Assembly (NCBI GenBank): GCA_942492115.1 | Contig: CALODL010000034.1 | Span: 1-64,000 of the forward strand | Reading direction: 5' to 3' | DNA: 64,000 bases | From: CALODL01 sp942492115 | Lineage (GTDB): Bacteria; Planctomycetota; Phycisphaerae; UBA1845; CAIVHJ01 | In this document: piece after piece, positions 1 to 9,900 of the stretch | How the letters are laid out: each line of letters starts with the position of its first letter | How positions within the stretch are numbered: position 1 is the stretch's first letter | Translations under genes and position numbers: made by a program | Notes under the pieces: model-generated | What the model was told of the DNA's origin: nothing | Seen by the model: the letters and a program-made list of their open reading frames with translations, nothing else | Databases searched by the model: none

Positions 1-555
1 TGTTTTGTCCGCTGCGAGCCGCAGGGTTCCGATGACATGGAACGAATCGAGCGCGGGAACGCCTTCGGGCCAGGTCGGTCCAATCAGTACTTGACGAGTC
101 GCCAGGTCGATGATGTTGGGGTTGACGGCGTCGACCTGATAGCGCGTCAAGCGGCCGAAGCTCTCATCTTCTCCATCGCTGCCGTCGGCATTGGGGTCGA
201 CCGTATAGAGGAAGTACACCCAGCGGTTGGTTGCAAAGTCAGGATCGAGGGCGACGCCCAGCAGGCCGCGTCCGGACCCGGAGAGCACTTCCAGATTCAT
301 GTCGATCAACGGCGTTGGCAGCCGAATGCCGGCGGCCGTCATGACCCACACTCTACCGGCGAGCTCGACCACCAGCTTGCGACCATCGGCCATGAACACG
401 ATCTGCACCGGCGCCGAAAAACTCGCTGCTGGAAACGCGTTCTCCACCACGAACCCGGGGGGAACGGACTGAGCGCGCAGTGGCCCGGCGAGTGCTACCA
501 CCACGAAGGTGGAGACGAGACAAATCCATCCTGGATACGATGCAACCCTGTCCAT
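1..555 (-). CDS. Sorbosone/glucose-dehydrogenase-like secreted protein (3' end beyond window)
   Basis: This is the N-terminal 185 codons of a minus-strand gene that leaves the window at position 1 without a stop. It opens with MDRVASYPGW, a hydrophobic signal peptide ending near RAQS, and then the start of a beta-propeller of the glucose/sorbosone dehydrogenase type (VPPGFVVENAFP, then GRGLLGVALDPDF and RWVYFLYTVDP). This stretch is nearly superimposable on residues 30-185 of the 4561-aa protein at 6947-20632, so the two are tandem paralogues on either side of the LTD/CotH gene. The start at 553-555 was chosen because the signal peptide begins there. It lies 48 bp after the stop of the upstream gene, so co-transcription is likely. 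Family members oxidise sugars with PQQ outside the cytoplasm. The substrate cannot be told from this fragment. Confidence 0.8.
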   Translation of the reverse strand, partial: MDRVASYPGWICLVSTFVVVALAGPLRAQSVPPGFVVENAFPAASFSAPVQIVFMADGRKLVVELAGRVWVMTAAGIRLPTPLIDMNLEVLSGSGRGLLGVALDPDFATNRWVYFLYTVDPNADGSDGEDESFGRLTRYQVDAVNPNIIDLATRQVLIGPTWPEGVPALDSFHVIGTLRLAADKT

Positions 556-603
556 GCTCCATTCACCCTTTGTCCTGCTGTGCGCAGATGGGGCTGCGCC
601 TGA

Positions 604-3600
604 TCAATGCCCCCGACGTTCCGGCAGCACCCGAATGACCCCGGGTCGCGTTGTGCCAACATCGACGACACGACCGTCGACATCCACCAGCAGTGTTCCT
701 GCCTGAAGGAGTCGAACTTCGAGTGTACCGGTTGCGGTGAGGGGGACGTGCAACTCGAACGTGCCCAGATACGCCCTGCTCGACGGGCGCGTCCCTCCTG
801 TAAGCAGCGCTCCACCCACGCGCCCAGCGGCCGGGTTCGCCAGTGGATAGTGCGACTCGTCAACGAAGAGATAATCCTTGCGATGATCATCGACGAACGC
901 ATCGACGATTTTGATCGGCGTCTTGTCAACGCGTGCGGCCATCGTTACCTGGTACGCGCGCAATGCTGCCTCCGACTCGATGAACGCGTCCACGATGACA
1001 ATGTCACCCGGCGACGCATGACCTGCGCCGACGACCAGACTGATATCGGCCAACTCCAGGTCTCCACCCGGCGGTCGTGGCGCAGGACCCGCGCATGGGT
1101 CGGGACCCGGGAATGGGGTCCCGGAGAATGCGTCAAGCGTGGCTACGATGTCCGCGATATCAATGTTCTGATCGGGCACATCATCCAGGCTCCCCCGAAT
1201 ATCGGTACCCTGCAGCGTGCATGTCGTGAATACGTCGAGGAAACCGTCCAATGCACACACCACATCGACGATATCGACTCCGTCGGTGTTCGTGGCGTCG
1301 GCCCATTGCCATGTCGTCGCGGATTCGACAGAAGACAGATTCTCTGGATCCGCCGGCGCGCGAACGTCAGCACGCACGTCATATTGCTCTTCGGGGACAA
1401 TCTCCTGCCCACTCACGAACGCGGTGCCCCATTCGAATGAACTGTGGAATTGCGGCGTGGTGTCGAGTGTGCCGTCCAACTGCACATAGAGGGGTAGACA
1501 CGGCAGTGCAGCCGATTCTACGCGTAACGCTACCGAACCTAACCCTGACGGCGGTGTAATCGCCACGTAGCGCGATCCGACACTCTGGACGACCGGCGCT
1601 GCCGCGGATTCCACGGCGCTGAGCGTAGCAATCAGAGAAAAATCTTCATCATTCATGTCACTGTTGTGCCCTTGAATGGCCAACACGTTGGTCCCGGGCT
1701 GCAGCACACCGCCGAACTCAGTGATGAAGAAATCCTCAGGCGGATTCGGACCCGTGTCTCCAGCGGACGCCTCATGTTCACTGCCCGCCACGCTGTCGAA
1801 CGCCGGGGGTGATCCGCCGACGTTGCTGCGGGCCACCTCATAGCCATTGAGATAGGCGACAAAGCCCGAGTCATAATCCATCGTGAGTGTCATGAGGTTG
1901 ATGGCACCGGGGTTGGCGATATCAAAACGTCGGCGGGCATACACAGTGCTGTAGTTACCCTGCATGTCCAGGAGCACCGTGGCATCGTCGCTATCTCCAT
2001 AACCCAGACCACTGGGCCCACTGAGCCACGACGAGTCATCAAAGAAACGGCCGGCCCAACCGGCCGGTGGCTCCACCGTGCCTTTGAAGTAAAGCCACGC
2101 ATCGCCTGCCACAACAGGTAGCGCCGTCGCCGGGGGCAGGGATTCACATTGATCGCTATTCGGGTTGCAACCCTGTCCGGCCGGGCAGTTGTCTATCCCC
2201 AGGCACACGCCCGCAGACGTACACGTATCCACAACCGTACATGCTGTGCCATCATCACACGTAGCGCTCTCGTTCGCAGGAACGAGTGCGCACAAGCCAG
2301 TAGCGGAATTGCATGCGCCCGCACCGCACAAGCCGTCCAGGCTCGAACAATCAACGGCGGTACCGTTACAGATTCCACCTGCACAGGTGTCATCGAACGT
2401 GCACAAATCACCGTCAAAACAGATCGCCCCATTGGCCAGCGTTATCTGCTGGCAGAAGTTGCTGACACAGGTGTCCAGCGTACACGAGTTGCCATCTTCG
2501 CAGTCGCAATCCGCGATGCAGCAATTGATGACCGGTGTGCCCGTGCACACGCCGTCTACGCAGCCATCTGTCGACGTGCAGGGATTGGCGTCGTTGCAGG
2601 CCACTGCGTTGTTGGTCACTTCGCAGTTGCCGGCGACGCATGCGTGGTCTGTGCAGGGGTTGCCGTCCTCACACTCCGACGCTGAGACACAAGTCTGAAC
2701 GACACCGGCGCGCACGCCCGTGAAGTCCTGCACGATGGTCCCGGCGCTCCACAGATTGGCAGCACCGAACGTACTGGATGTACCATCATTGTAATTCGCC
2801 AGAGGTGTAATGGTCGCCCTGGGATCTTCTTCGAGCTTGAGGACCTCACGGCTGCTGACACCATTGGCGACACCGATGCCCTCGCCCGCCGGGCCGAACT
2901 GGATGACATCGATATCATTGAGGATGGTCAACTGCCAGTCGTCATTGCCCACGGAGAAATTGCCTGGTCCGTCGCCCGGGACGTTGGTCGTAGTCGTGAG
3001 GTACTGGGCGTCGAAGCTGTTGACGTGGATCCACCAGTCACCACTTGCAGGAGCGTAGCTGACATCCGTATCGAGCCCGCCCTGTGCGGTGGTCCATTCA
3101 GCAAACGTCACAACCGTTCCTCTTCTCAAATCGGACCACAGGACATCGTTGCTCAGCATCAACGTTCCGCTGTCCAGCCCCTCCTGCCACTGGAGCTGCC
3201 AGTTACGCATATCGAGATGATCCTCGGTCACGACAAGTTCGAACCAGTTGCCACCGTTACCTTGCACGCGACCAAAGAAAATGTCTTCGGCGTCATCGCC
3301 CTCGAACGTGTCGGCACCCAGATAGCGGTCGGCCCGGACCGCGTTGTACTCGTTGAGGAACACACCTGCTCCGGTTGCGACATTACTCGCTCCGGGCGTC
3401 GGCAGCGCAAAGTCCCCCTTCAGGGCCGCGCCGTCGGGGAAGCTGCCGTAGGACACGTCAGGTGGCAGCATCGGATAGTTCACGGAACTCACCAGCACCC
3501 CGCTGGCAGAATATAATCCGACGGATCCGCCCAGAGGACTGAGCGTAAACGAGGCATGCAGTGGCCCGTCCGACGGTTCCGCGTCGGCCCACACCAGCAA

Positions 3601-6600
3601 CCACTGGCCGCCGCACAGAATGGTGCCTTCTGGAAATTCCCAGCGGTCAGGAACCGCAAAATCGTCGGTCAGGAACATTCCGCCGAGATTGACCGTGGCC
3701 GATCCCGTATTGTGCAATTCGATCCAAGGCTCGAACTCACCCTGCTCATCGATATTGCGGCTCACGTTGACGGGCAATACCTCATTGATGTGCGCCGTGG
3801 GTATCGGCTGTCCGGATACGGCGACACCGTTGAGCGCCCCTGGCGTCCCGCCGGCCACTAGGCTTGCAGCCCAGTTGCCCGCCGTGCCGTTGTCCTCAGC
3901 GTAATCGATGAGCTCCAGAGAGGGCCCGCCGCCGTCCGCGGACACAGGCCATGGTGCCACCGGTTCGTAGAACACTTCGTCGACGACGATGTCATCATCA
4001 TCGAGAAGCCTGATGACCTCGCCCGCATTGTTCAGCGTCCCACTGTAGTCGGCCGGCACATAATGGCCAGCACCGTAGGTCGTCCGGAACTGCACGCTAT
4101 TGCGCACGAATAAGGCATAGCCGTCGGGGAGAATGACCGTTCCAGCAGGTATGGTCAGCCCCACACCCTCCAGCTCCCAGCCGGAAAGGTCCACCGCCTC
4201 GTCGAGCGACGGGTTGTACAGCTCCACGAACTCGGCATCCGGACCGGACAGCGGGTTGTACATGATCTCGTTGATTACAATGTTGGGCGCGGGAGACTGA
4301 ATCTCAGGGATCCCGCCAGACACGCGATGGGTCACGAACAGATGCTGGCGGCGCTGGGACAGGTAGACGTTCTCGATGATGTCGATCGCAATCGCAAGGG
4401 TCTGGGACGAGCCCCATGCTGGCCACACCAGGCGGTCCATCTCGGCCTCGGTAGCGATGAGTAGCTCGATCTCCGTGAGCCGTGCCTCCCACACGCCATC
4501 CACCAGGAGTTGGTCCATCAGTGTCCGCAAGCGTCGGAAATACATTTCCTGGATGTCCGGCTGGGTCAACACCGCGTCCGTAAAGCGATTCCACCCAATC
4601 GACGGCCCGAAGTAGTCCGGCCACGCTGCGGTATTGACCAATGGGTGGCTGCCCGTGGCGTCGCGGTTGCCGTAAATATCATCGTTGAGCACCGGACAGC
4701 AATTGCGGCCAAGGGTCAGGTCCTCGTCGAAAGCATGCATGGTCCAGCGCTGCGAACCCTCCGTGTCACGATACAAATAGTAGTTGTGCCAGGAGCGTTC
4801 TGAATCGTGCAGCACAACTAGGATCGCGAGGTAATTCAGCGTTGTGGGAATATCAACGTTGTCAAAGATGAAATTACGCTTTGCCGTACCAGAAAGATTG
4901 TTGATTCCATCGAGAAACGTAAACAGATCCGAGTAGTCTTCATCGAGTCGTTGGCGCTTGCTGTACAGAGTCTGCAGCGTTCCAATGGGAAAGGCCCCGC
5001 AGTGAGCGCTGTTGTTATCATTGGTCTTGTAACGTGAGGCGTTCGGGTCAAGCCCATTCCGCTCCACGTAGTCGTCGTCCTGTGCCTCGACGTAGGTGAA
5101 CAACCCGAAGAATGAACCATTGCGGTGCAACCGGACGAATTCGGTCCGGCTGTACGGGGCCCCGCCGTCGCGCAGTGCCTCGTAGCAGAGTTTCTGGCGC
5201 AGGTAGCTCTTGTCCGAGTAGCTGCTCATCATCCACAATTGGTCAACGGGTAGGTCGACGAGTTCAGGATGAAAGAAATCGTGGCCCTGCGGCAGTTCGA
5301 ATCTCCAGTTGGGCTTGGCCCACCCACGGGAGGCGCCGCCCCTGATGCGTGCCTGGATGTTGTCGTACAGCACGCCGTTGTAGTAGAGGATGGCCGGTTC
5401 GGTCTCATTGGTAAAGCGGTGGTCAAGCGCTGCGAGATAGTCGGCGTCCTCCATGAACCACTGCAATGTCGGCAAGGCCGTGGACAACGCGGGATCCGCC
5501 ACAACGGTCCCGATGTAATTGACCGTGTCGTCAGTCCGCGGATGCGACATGGTCCCGTTGGGACCGGTCGTTTCTATGCGGAAGCGGATCAAGGAATTCT
5601 CGGGCTGGCCGTCAATCACGGCGCCATACACGCCGTCACCCGCGGCACCATCGCCGCTCAGACCATCATCGAGTAAGAGCAGTGTCGGAACATACTCCAG
5701 TTCTGGAATGAGCGAGAAATCTACATTGTCTACAGCCAGATTGTGTCCCTGGACCGCCAGCACGTTCGTGCCTGCCTGCAACAGACTGATTGCGCTGCCA
5801 ATGTCGAGGATGTCGGGACCTTGCGGGTTCGTGTTGCCGCCGGAGGCCTCGTGACCGCTCGTTGCCGGAGTGTTAAACGCTGGCGGTGAACCTGAGATGT
5901 TGACGCTCCGCGCGACCTCGACGCCGTTGATATATGCGACATAGGCGTCGTCGTAGTCCATCACCAGGAACAGATCGGCAACGGACAAGGGATCAGTGAT
6001 GGTGAACTCTCGGCGCGCATAGACGCTGAGATAGCTCCCCTGCATCACGATGGGCGGTTGCGCATCAGCATTGAGATTCGTGGCGTCGTCACCGTCTCCG
6101 AAACCGAAGCCGCTCGGACCCGATTGCCATCCGGAATCATCGAACGCCAGCGTCGTCCAAGCTGTCGTGCCCCCAGACGGCTCAGCCGTGCCTTTGAAGT
6201 AGCTCCATGTATCGCCTGCAGTCACAAGCGGTGTACCGCTCGAGCTGCCGGACGCCCCACCGGCAAGTTTGATCACGGCGGTGGTCGCTCCGTCGATCTC
6301 CGCTGTCACTTGAATGGGTGTGTTGGGTGCAGGATCCACGGTATGGACCACGTTGGTCACCCACGGAGGTAAGCCGGCCGCGTCCACACTGTTGAGCGCC
6401 CGGGGTGTACTACTCGCAGGATCCACCGAAGCGCGCCAGTTACGTGCCGAATTGTTGTCTTCACTCGGATCAATGAGCTCAAGAGAAGGCCCCAACCCGT
6501 CAGGCGTGATCGGCCACAAACCAGTGTCGTCGTACGCCACCTCGTCCCTCAGGATACTGAGGTCATCGAAGAGTTGTAGCTGCTCTCCGGCATTACTCAG

Positions 6601-6909
6601 CTGCGTGGTATAGACATGGTCAGGGAGAAACCCATAGGTCGCCAAGAACGCCGACGAATCGCGGGCCAATATGAGGTAGCCGCCGCCTTCAATCGATGCG
6701 CCGGCACCGAAGGTCAACCCAATCCCTTCGAGGCGCCACCCGTTGAGATCAACAGCCGCACCCGCGGTGTTGTACAGTTCCAGGAACTCGTCGTCACCCG
6801 ATAGCGACGGCGGATGATACATGATTTCGTTGATAACGACATCAGCGGCGGCCTCGTGGCCCAGCGCAGTCACCGAGGCAACCACCAAAACTCCTGCTAT
6901 CAGGCGCAT
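604..6909 (-). CDS. Giant secreted LTD / CotH-kinase / dockerin-like / cohesin-like protein
   Basis: About 2101 aa. The start at 6909 (MRLIAGVLVV) was preferred over 6963 because GGAG lies 7 nt upstream and a clean signal peptide follows. Order, in approximate residues: LTD 22-150 (VVINEIMYHPP); a galactose-binding-like domain 229-404 (YFKGTAEP, FDDSGWQSG); CotH-type domain 477-861 (ARIRGGASRGW, FDEDLTLG); LTD units 876-1018 and 1035-1174; a divergent LTD-like unit 1182-1404; a Cys-rich CDDGxxCT-type stretch 1407-1586; a second galactose-binding-like domain 1597-1764; two dockerin-like calcium loops 1870-1934 (NTDGVDIVDVV, DQNIDIADIV); and a cohesin-like C-terminus. LTD domains often accompany CotH in secreted proteins, and CotH of Bacillus phosphorylates spore-coat proteins. 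It lies 37 bp after the 4561-aa gene, probably in the same transcript. Which substrate it modifies is unknown. Confidence 0.85.
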   Translation of the reverse strand: MRLIAGVLVVASVTALGHEAAADVVINEIMYHPPSLSGDDEFLELYNTAGAAVDLNGWRLEGIGLTFGAGASIEGGGYLILARDSSAFLATYGFLPDHVYTTQLSNAGEQLQLFDDLSILRDEVAYDDTGLWPITPDGLGPSLELIDPSEDNNSARNWRASVDPASSTPRALNSVDAAGLPPWVTNVVHTVDPAPNTPIQVTAEIDGATTAVIKLAGGASGSSSGTPLVTAGDTWSYFKGTAEPSGGTTAWTTLAFDDSGWQSGPSGFGFGDGDDATNLNADAQPPIVMQGSYLSVYARREFTITDPLSVADLFLVMDYDDAYVAYINGVEVARSVNISGSPPAFNTPATSGHEASGGNTNPQGPDILDIGSAISLLQAGTNVLAVQGHNLAVDNVDFSLIPELEYVPTLLLLDDGLSGDGAAGDGVYGAVIDGQPENSLIRFRIETTGPNGTMSHPRTDDTVNYIGTVVADPALSTALPTLQWFMEDADYLAALDHRFTNETEPAILYYNGVLYDNIQARIRGGASRGWAKPNWRFELPQGHDFFHPELVDLPVDQLWMMSSYSDKSYLRQKLCYEALRDGGAPYSRTEFVRLHRNGSFFGLFTYVEAQDDDYVERNGLDPNASRYKTNDNNSAHCGAFPIGTLQTLYSKRQRLDEDYSDLFTFLDGINNLSGTAKRNFIFDNVDIPTTLNYLAILVVLHDSERSWHNYYLYRDTEGSQRWTMHAFDEDLTLGRNCCPVLNDDIYGNRDATGSHPLVNTAAWPDYFGPSIGWNRFTDAVLTQPDIQEMYFRRLRTLMDQLLVDGVWEARLTEIELLIATEAEMDRLVWPAWGSSQTLAIAIDIIENVYLSQRRQHLFVTHRVSGGIPEIQSPAPNIVINEIMYNPLSGPDAEFVELYNPSLDEAVDLSGWELEGVGLTIPAGTVILPDGYALFVRNSVQFRTTYGAGHYVPADYSGTLNNAGEVIRLLDDDDIVVDEVFYEPVAPWPVSADGGGPSLELIDYAEDNGTAGNWAASLVAGGTPGALNGVAVSGQPIPTAHINEVLPVNVSRNIDEQGEFEPWIELHNTGSATVNLGGMFLTDDFAVPDRWEFPEGTILCGGQWLLVWADAEPSDGPLHASFTLSPLGGSVGLYSASGVLVSSVNYPMLPPDVSYGSFPDGAALKGDFALPTPGASNVATGAGVFLNEYNAVRADRYLGADTFEGDDAEDIFFGRVQGNGGNWFELVVTEDHLDMRNWQLQWQEGLDSGTLMLSNDVLWSDLRRGTVVTFAEWTTAQGGLDTDVSYAPASGDWWIHVNSFDAQYLTTTTNVPGDGPGNFSVGNDDWQLTILNDIDVIQFGPAGEGIGVANGVSSREVLKLEEDPRATITPLANYNDGTSSTFGAANLWSAGTIVQDFTGVRAGVVQTCVSASECEDGNPCTDHACVAGNCEVTNNAVACNDANPCTSTDGCVDGVCTGTPVINCCIADCDCEDGNSCTLDTCVSNFCQQITLANGAICFDGDLCTFDDTCAGGICNGTAVDCSSLDGLCGAGACNSATGLCALVPANESATCDDGTACTVVDTCTSAGVCLGIDNCPAGQGCNPNSDQCESLPPATALPVVAGDAWLYFKGTVEPPAGWAGRFFDDSSWLSGPSGLGYGDSDDATVLLDMQGNYSTVYARRRFDIANPGAINLMTLTMDYDSGFVAYLNGYEVARSNVGGSPPAFDSVAGSEHEASAGDTGPNPPEDFFITEFGGVLQPGTNVLAIQGHNSDMNDEDFSLIATLSAVESAAAPVVQSVGSRYVAITPPSGLGSVALRVESAALPCLPLYVQLDGTLDTTPQFHSSFEWGTAFVSGQEIVPEEQYDVRADVRAPADPENLSSVESATTWQWADATNTDGVDIVDVVCALDGFLDVFTTCTLQGTDIRGSLDDVPDQNIDIADIVATLDAFSGTPFPGPDPCAGPAPRPPGGDLELADISLVVGAGHASPGDIVIVDAFIESEAALRAYQVTMAARVDKTPIKIVDAFVDDHRKDYLFVDESHYPLANPAAGRVGGALLTGGTRPSSRAYLGTFELHVPLTATGTLEVRLLQAGTLLVDVDGRVVDVGTTRPGVIRVLPERRGH

Positions 6910-6946
6910 TATCATTCTCCCATCACTATGGTGCCCACAGGCGCGC

Positions 6947-9900
6947 CTAGCGACGTTTGTCATAGGACTTCACATTTTCGGGTTTCGACAACCTCTCGAT
7001 TTCGTCCAGTTTCGTACGTGCTTTCGGAGACAATTCGATCTGCCTCCGCCTGGCGAATTCGCGCATGTCCTTCACATCCACGACACCGTCGCGGTTGAGG
7101 TCGGCACCGAACAGCTCGCGCGGGAGATCTTGCAGTGACACTGAGATGGCGTTTACCTTCTCGGCCTCGTCGAGTTCACCGCCCCCCCGGATGCCCAGCG
7201 AGCAGGCATCGTGGGGGTCACCGAGCGTGAAAAAGTTGATCAATAACGCCGAGAAGTCTGGCAGGCTTTGAATGCCATCCCCAGTGGCGTCGGCGCCCAG
7301 GCTGCATTCCGGGTCCGCGATGGCCGGGTTCAAGTCGCAGTCGGCAACCGGGCTCAGCCAGCTCACAGACAACACCGAGAAATCCACGATGTCGATGACG
7401 TTGTCCTGAATGACCGTGGCTGTTTGGAAGTCACCTGACACCAGCGCATCACCCCCGCTGAAGTCCGCGGACGCGGAGCAGGACGAGAACATCAACGGAA
7501 GGGCGCGCGTCAATGTATGGCCTTCGGTTGCGGCAATCCAATCGGCGGTGGGATTCACCGCCGTCAGGACCGCAGCGCCCAGACCATTCTCGTCAAACGT
7601 CACCGTCAGGGTTCGTACATCAGTATCGAACGTAGTGCAGTCAGTGAGCACGAATTCGACATCGCGGTCCACCGTTGCGCCGACACCCGGCTCGAGCGAA
7701 TCAAGCTCGATCAGGAAAGTGATATCAGCCAGTGAAGCATGGTCAACCGAGCCGTCGACATTGCACACGTCCGTCGTACACGGTTCGCCGTCATCGATTG
7801 GCGTGAGGTTACCGTTTGCTGGATTGCAGCATTGGTTTGCAGGTGTGGCGTCCACATTCGAACAGCCACTGACCTCGTCGCAGTTGTCCACAGTGCAAGC
7901 ATTGCCGTCATCGCACAGGACATCACTGGCCGTGTTCTCACAACCAGTAATCATATCGCAGCTATCGACCGTGCATGCGACGGAGTCGTTGCAATCCGCT
8001 GCCGGATCAACTGCCAGGTTCACGCAGGTAAAGGAGCCTTCGTCGCAGCTGTCCGTCGTGCATGCATCCAAGTCATCGCAACTCTGCGTGTCAGTGGGTT
8101 CTTCGACGATCCCGTTACCGCAGCCTGATCCGGCCAGAAGAAACTGGCTGAACGAGGTGACGCTAACCTGGATATTGTTGGCAAGCAGATCGCAGGCGAC
8201 GTCCGATGAGCAGGGCCCGGCGATCGGGACACCATTTTGCCAGAGCTCGAGGTCGCCCTCATCCACAGCCGGGTTGGTGCCGTCGACCAGGCCGTCACTG
8301 TTGGCATCAGCCCACGTGAAGGTCAAAGTCACCGGCGTGTTGAACGTCTGGCCATCCGGTCCCAGGACGAAATTCAGAACCTGTGACCCATTGCTCGGGA
8401 GTGACGTAATCGAGATGGACGTGTCGTCGTCCAATGCGCCGGCCGGGACATCGATCTCAGCACTGCCGTCCTGGTTGCTGACGACGCCACCGGATGAATC
8501 GACATTGCCCCCGCCGGACTGGTTCTGATCACACGTGTCTGTGGCATCGAGTGGACACGGATCGCACAGATCGCCGCCATTCTGGCCATCGGAGTCGAGC
8601 TGGTCCGGGTTGAACACGCCTACGCAGTTGTCGCAGGCATCCCCGGCACCATCGAGATCATCGTCCTCCTGGAATGGGTTGAAATCGCCGGGACAGTTGT
8701 CCTCGGCATCACACACGCCGTCGACGTCGCTGTCAGTGTCCAGCACGCCAATGCACAGCCCGGATTGGCAGGTCTCGGACACCGTGCAGATTTCGCCGTC
8801 CGTGCAGCCCATTCCCTCCAGCGGCACCGGATCGAATTCGCAGAAACTCGCCACGCAATTATCGACGGTGCAATCGTTGAAGTCGTTGCAGTCGGCCGGA
8901 ACGCCACACGGTTGTGGCATGTACAACGCAGCATCGGCGTCGAACTCCGCGAGAGCATCGGTGGCATTGAGTACTCCGTCGAACAGACACACCTGGGCGA
9001 TGGCCCCGTCATACGGCACGGTTTGCGGTGGTGCATTACCGAAAATACCACCGCCTATGATGATGGGACTGTTAGGACTGCCGAGGTTCGCAGCCGCACC
9101 CGAGAACGAGGTAGCGGGAACAGCATTGACGTAGGTCGTCGCCAATTCCGGTTTCTTGGCCACGATGATGTGGTACCACGTATTGGGCTGTACGCCACTG
9201 AAGAACGTGCCAAACCCACCATTGTCCGGTCCACGCCACATATCGAAATTGCCGCCTTCCACACGGACGGTCATGCCAGACCACGGAGCCCCTGAGGGCT
9301 GTTGATCCGTGTACTCGATGAGGTACTGCGAGGTCGTGACGTCCACCCCTGTGCGGACCCACATCGCCAGCGAGTAGCGTTGGATGCCGATCAGCTCGAC
9401 GACGGCGCCCGCCGGGATGGCGACGTAGTCGTTGGTCCCGTCGAACTCCAGACGGTATGGAGACGCCAGGGACCCGTTGCCTTGCCAACTGCTGAGCGCG
9501 GTGCCATCGAAGTTGTTCAGGTCACCGTCGTGGGCATTCTCGATGTCTGCCCATGGCGACAGTGTGGTCGACGCAGCGTACGGTCCGACGCCGTTGTCGG
9601 CGCGGTCGGCGCGCATGTCCACGACTTTGAACGGTAATTCGCGTTCGCATGGCGGATTGAGAGCGCCACATAGAACACCCTCGGTCCATGTTTCGAGAGC
9701 GCCTTGGCACTCGGCCTCTAGCGCGTCGTCCGTACACGCGCCATCATCCGCATCGCAACAGGCCCCGACTGGGGCTTGAATACAGGTCGGAATCAGGTTG
9801 CTGCACAGGGTGTCGGCAGTGAACACCAAACCGATGCCCTGACAGTTCTGGACATCTACTGCATCCGTGCACCCACCGGTACTCTCGTCACAGCAGGCAC

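Noticed and set aside
5291..5312. tRNA-like T-arm sequence (GTTCGAATC)
   Set aside because: It lies inside the CotH coding region with no matching acceptor or anticodon arms.
6909..6963. Upstream start for the LTD/CotH protein at 6963
   Set aside because: It overlaps the preceding gene and precedes the signal peptide with an unlikely His/Arg-rich leader. The ATG at 6909 has a proper ribosome-binding site.
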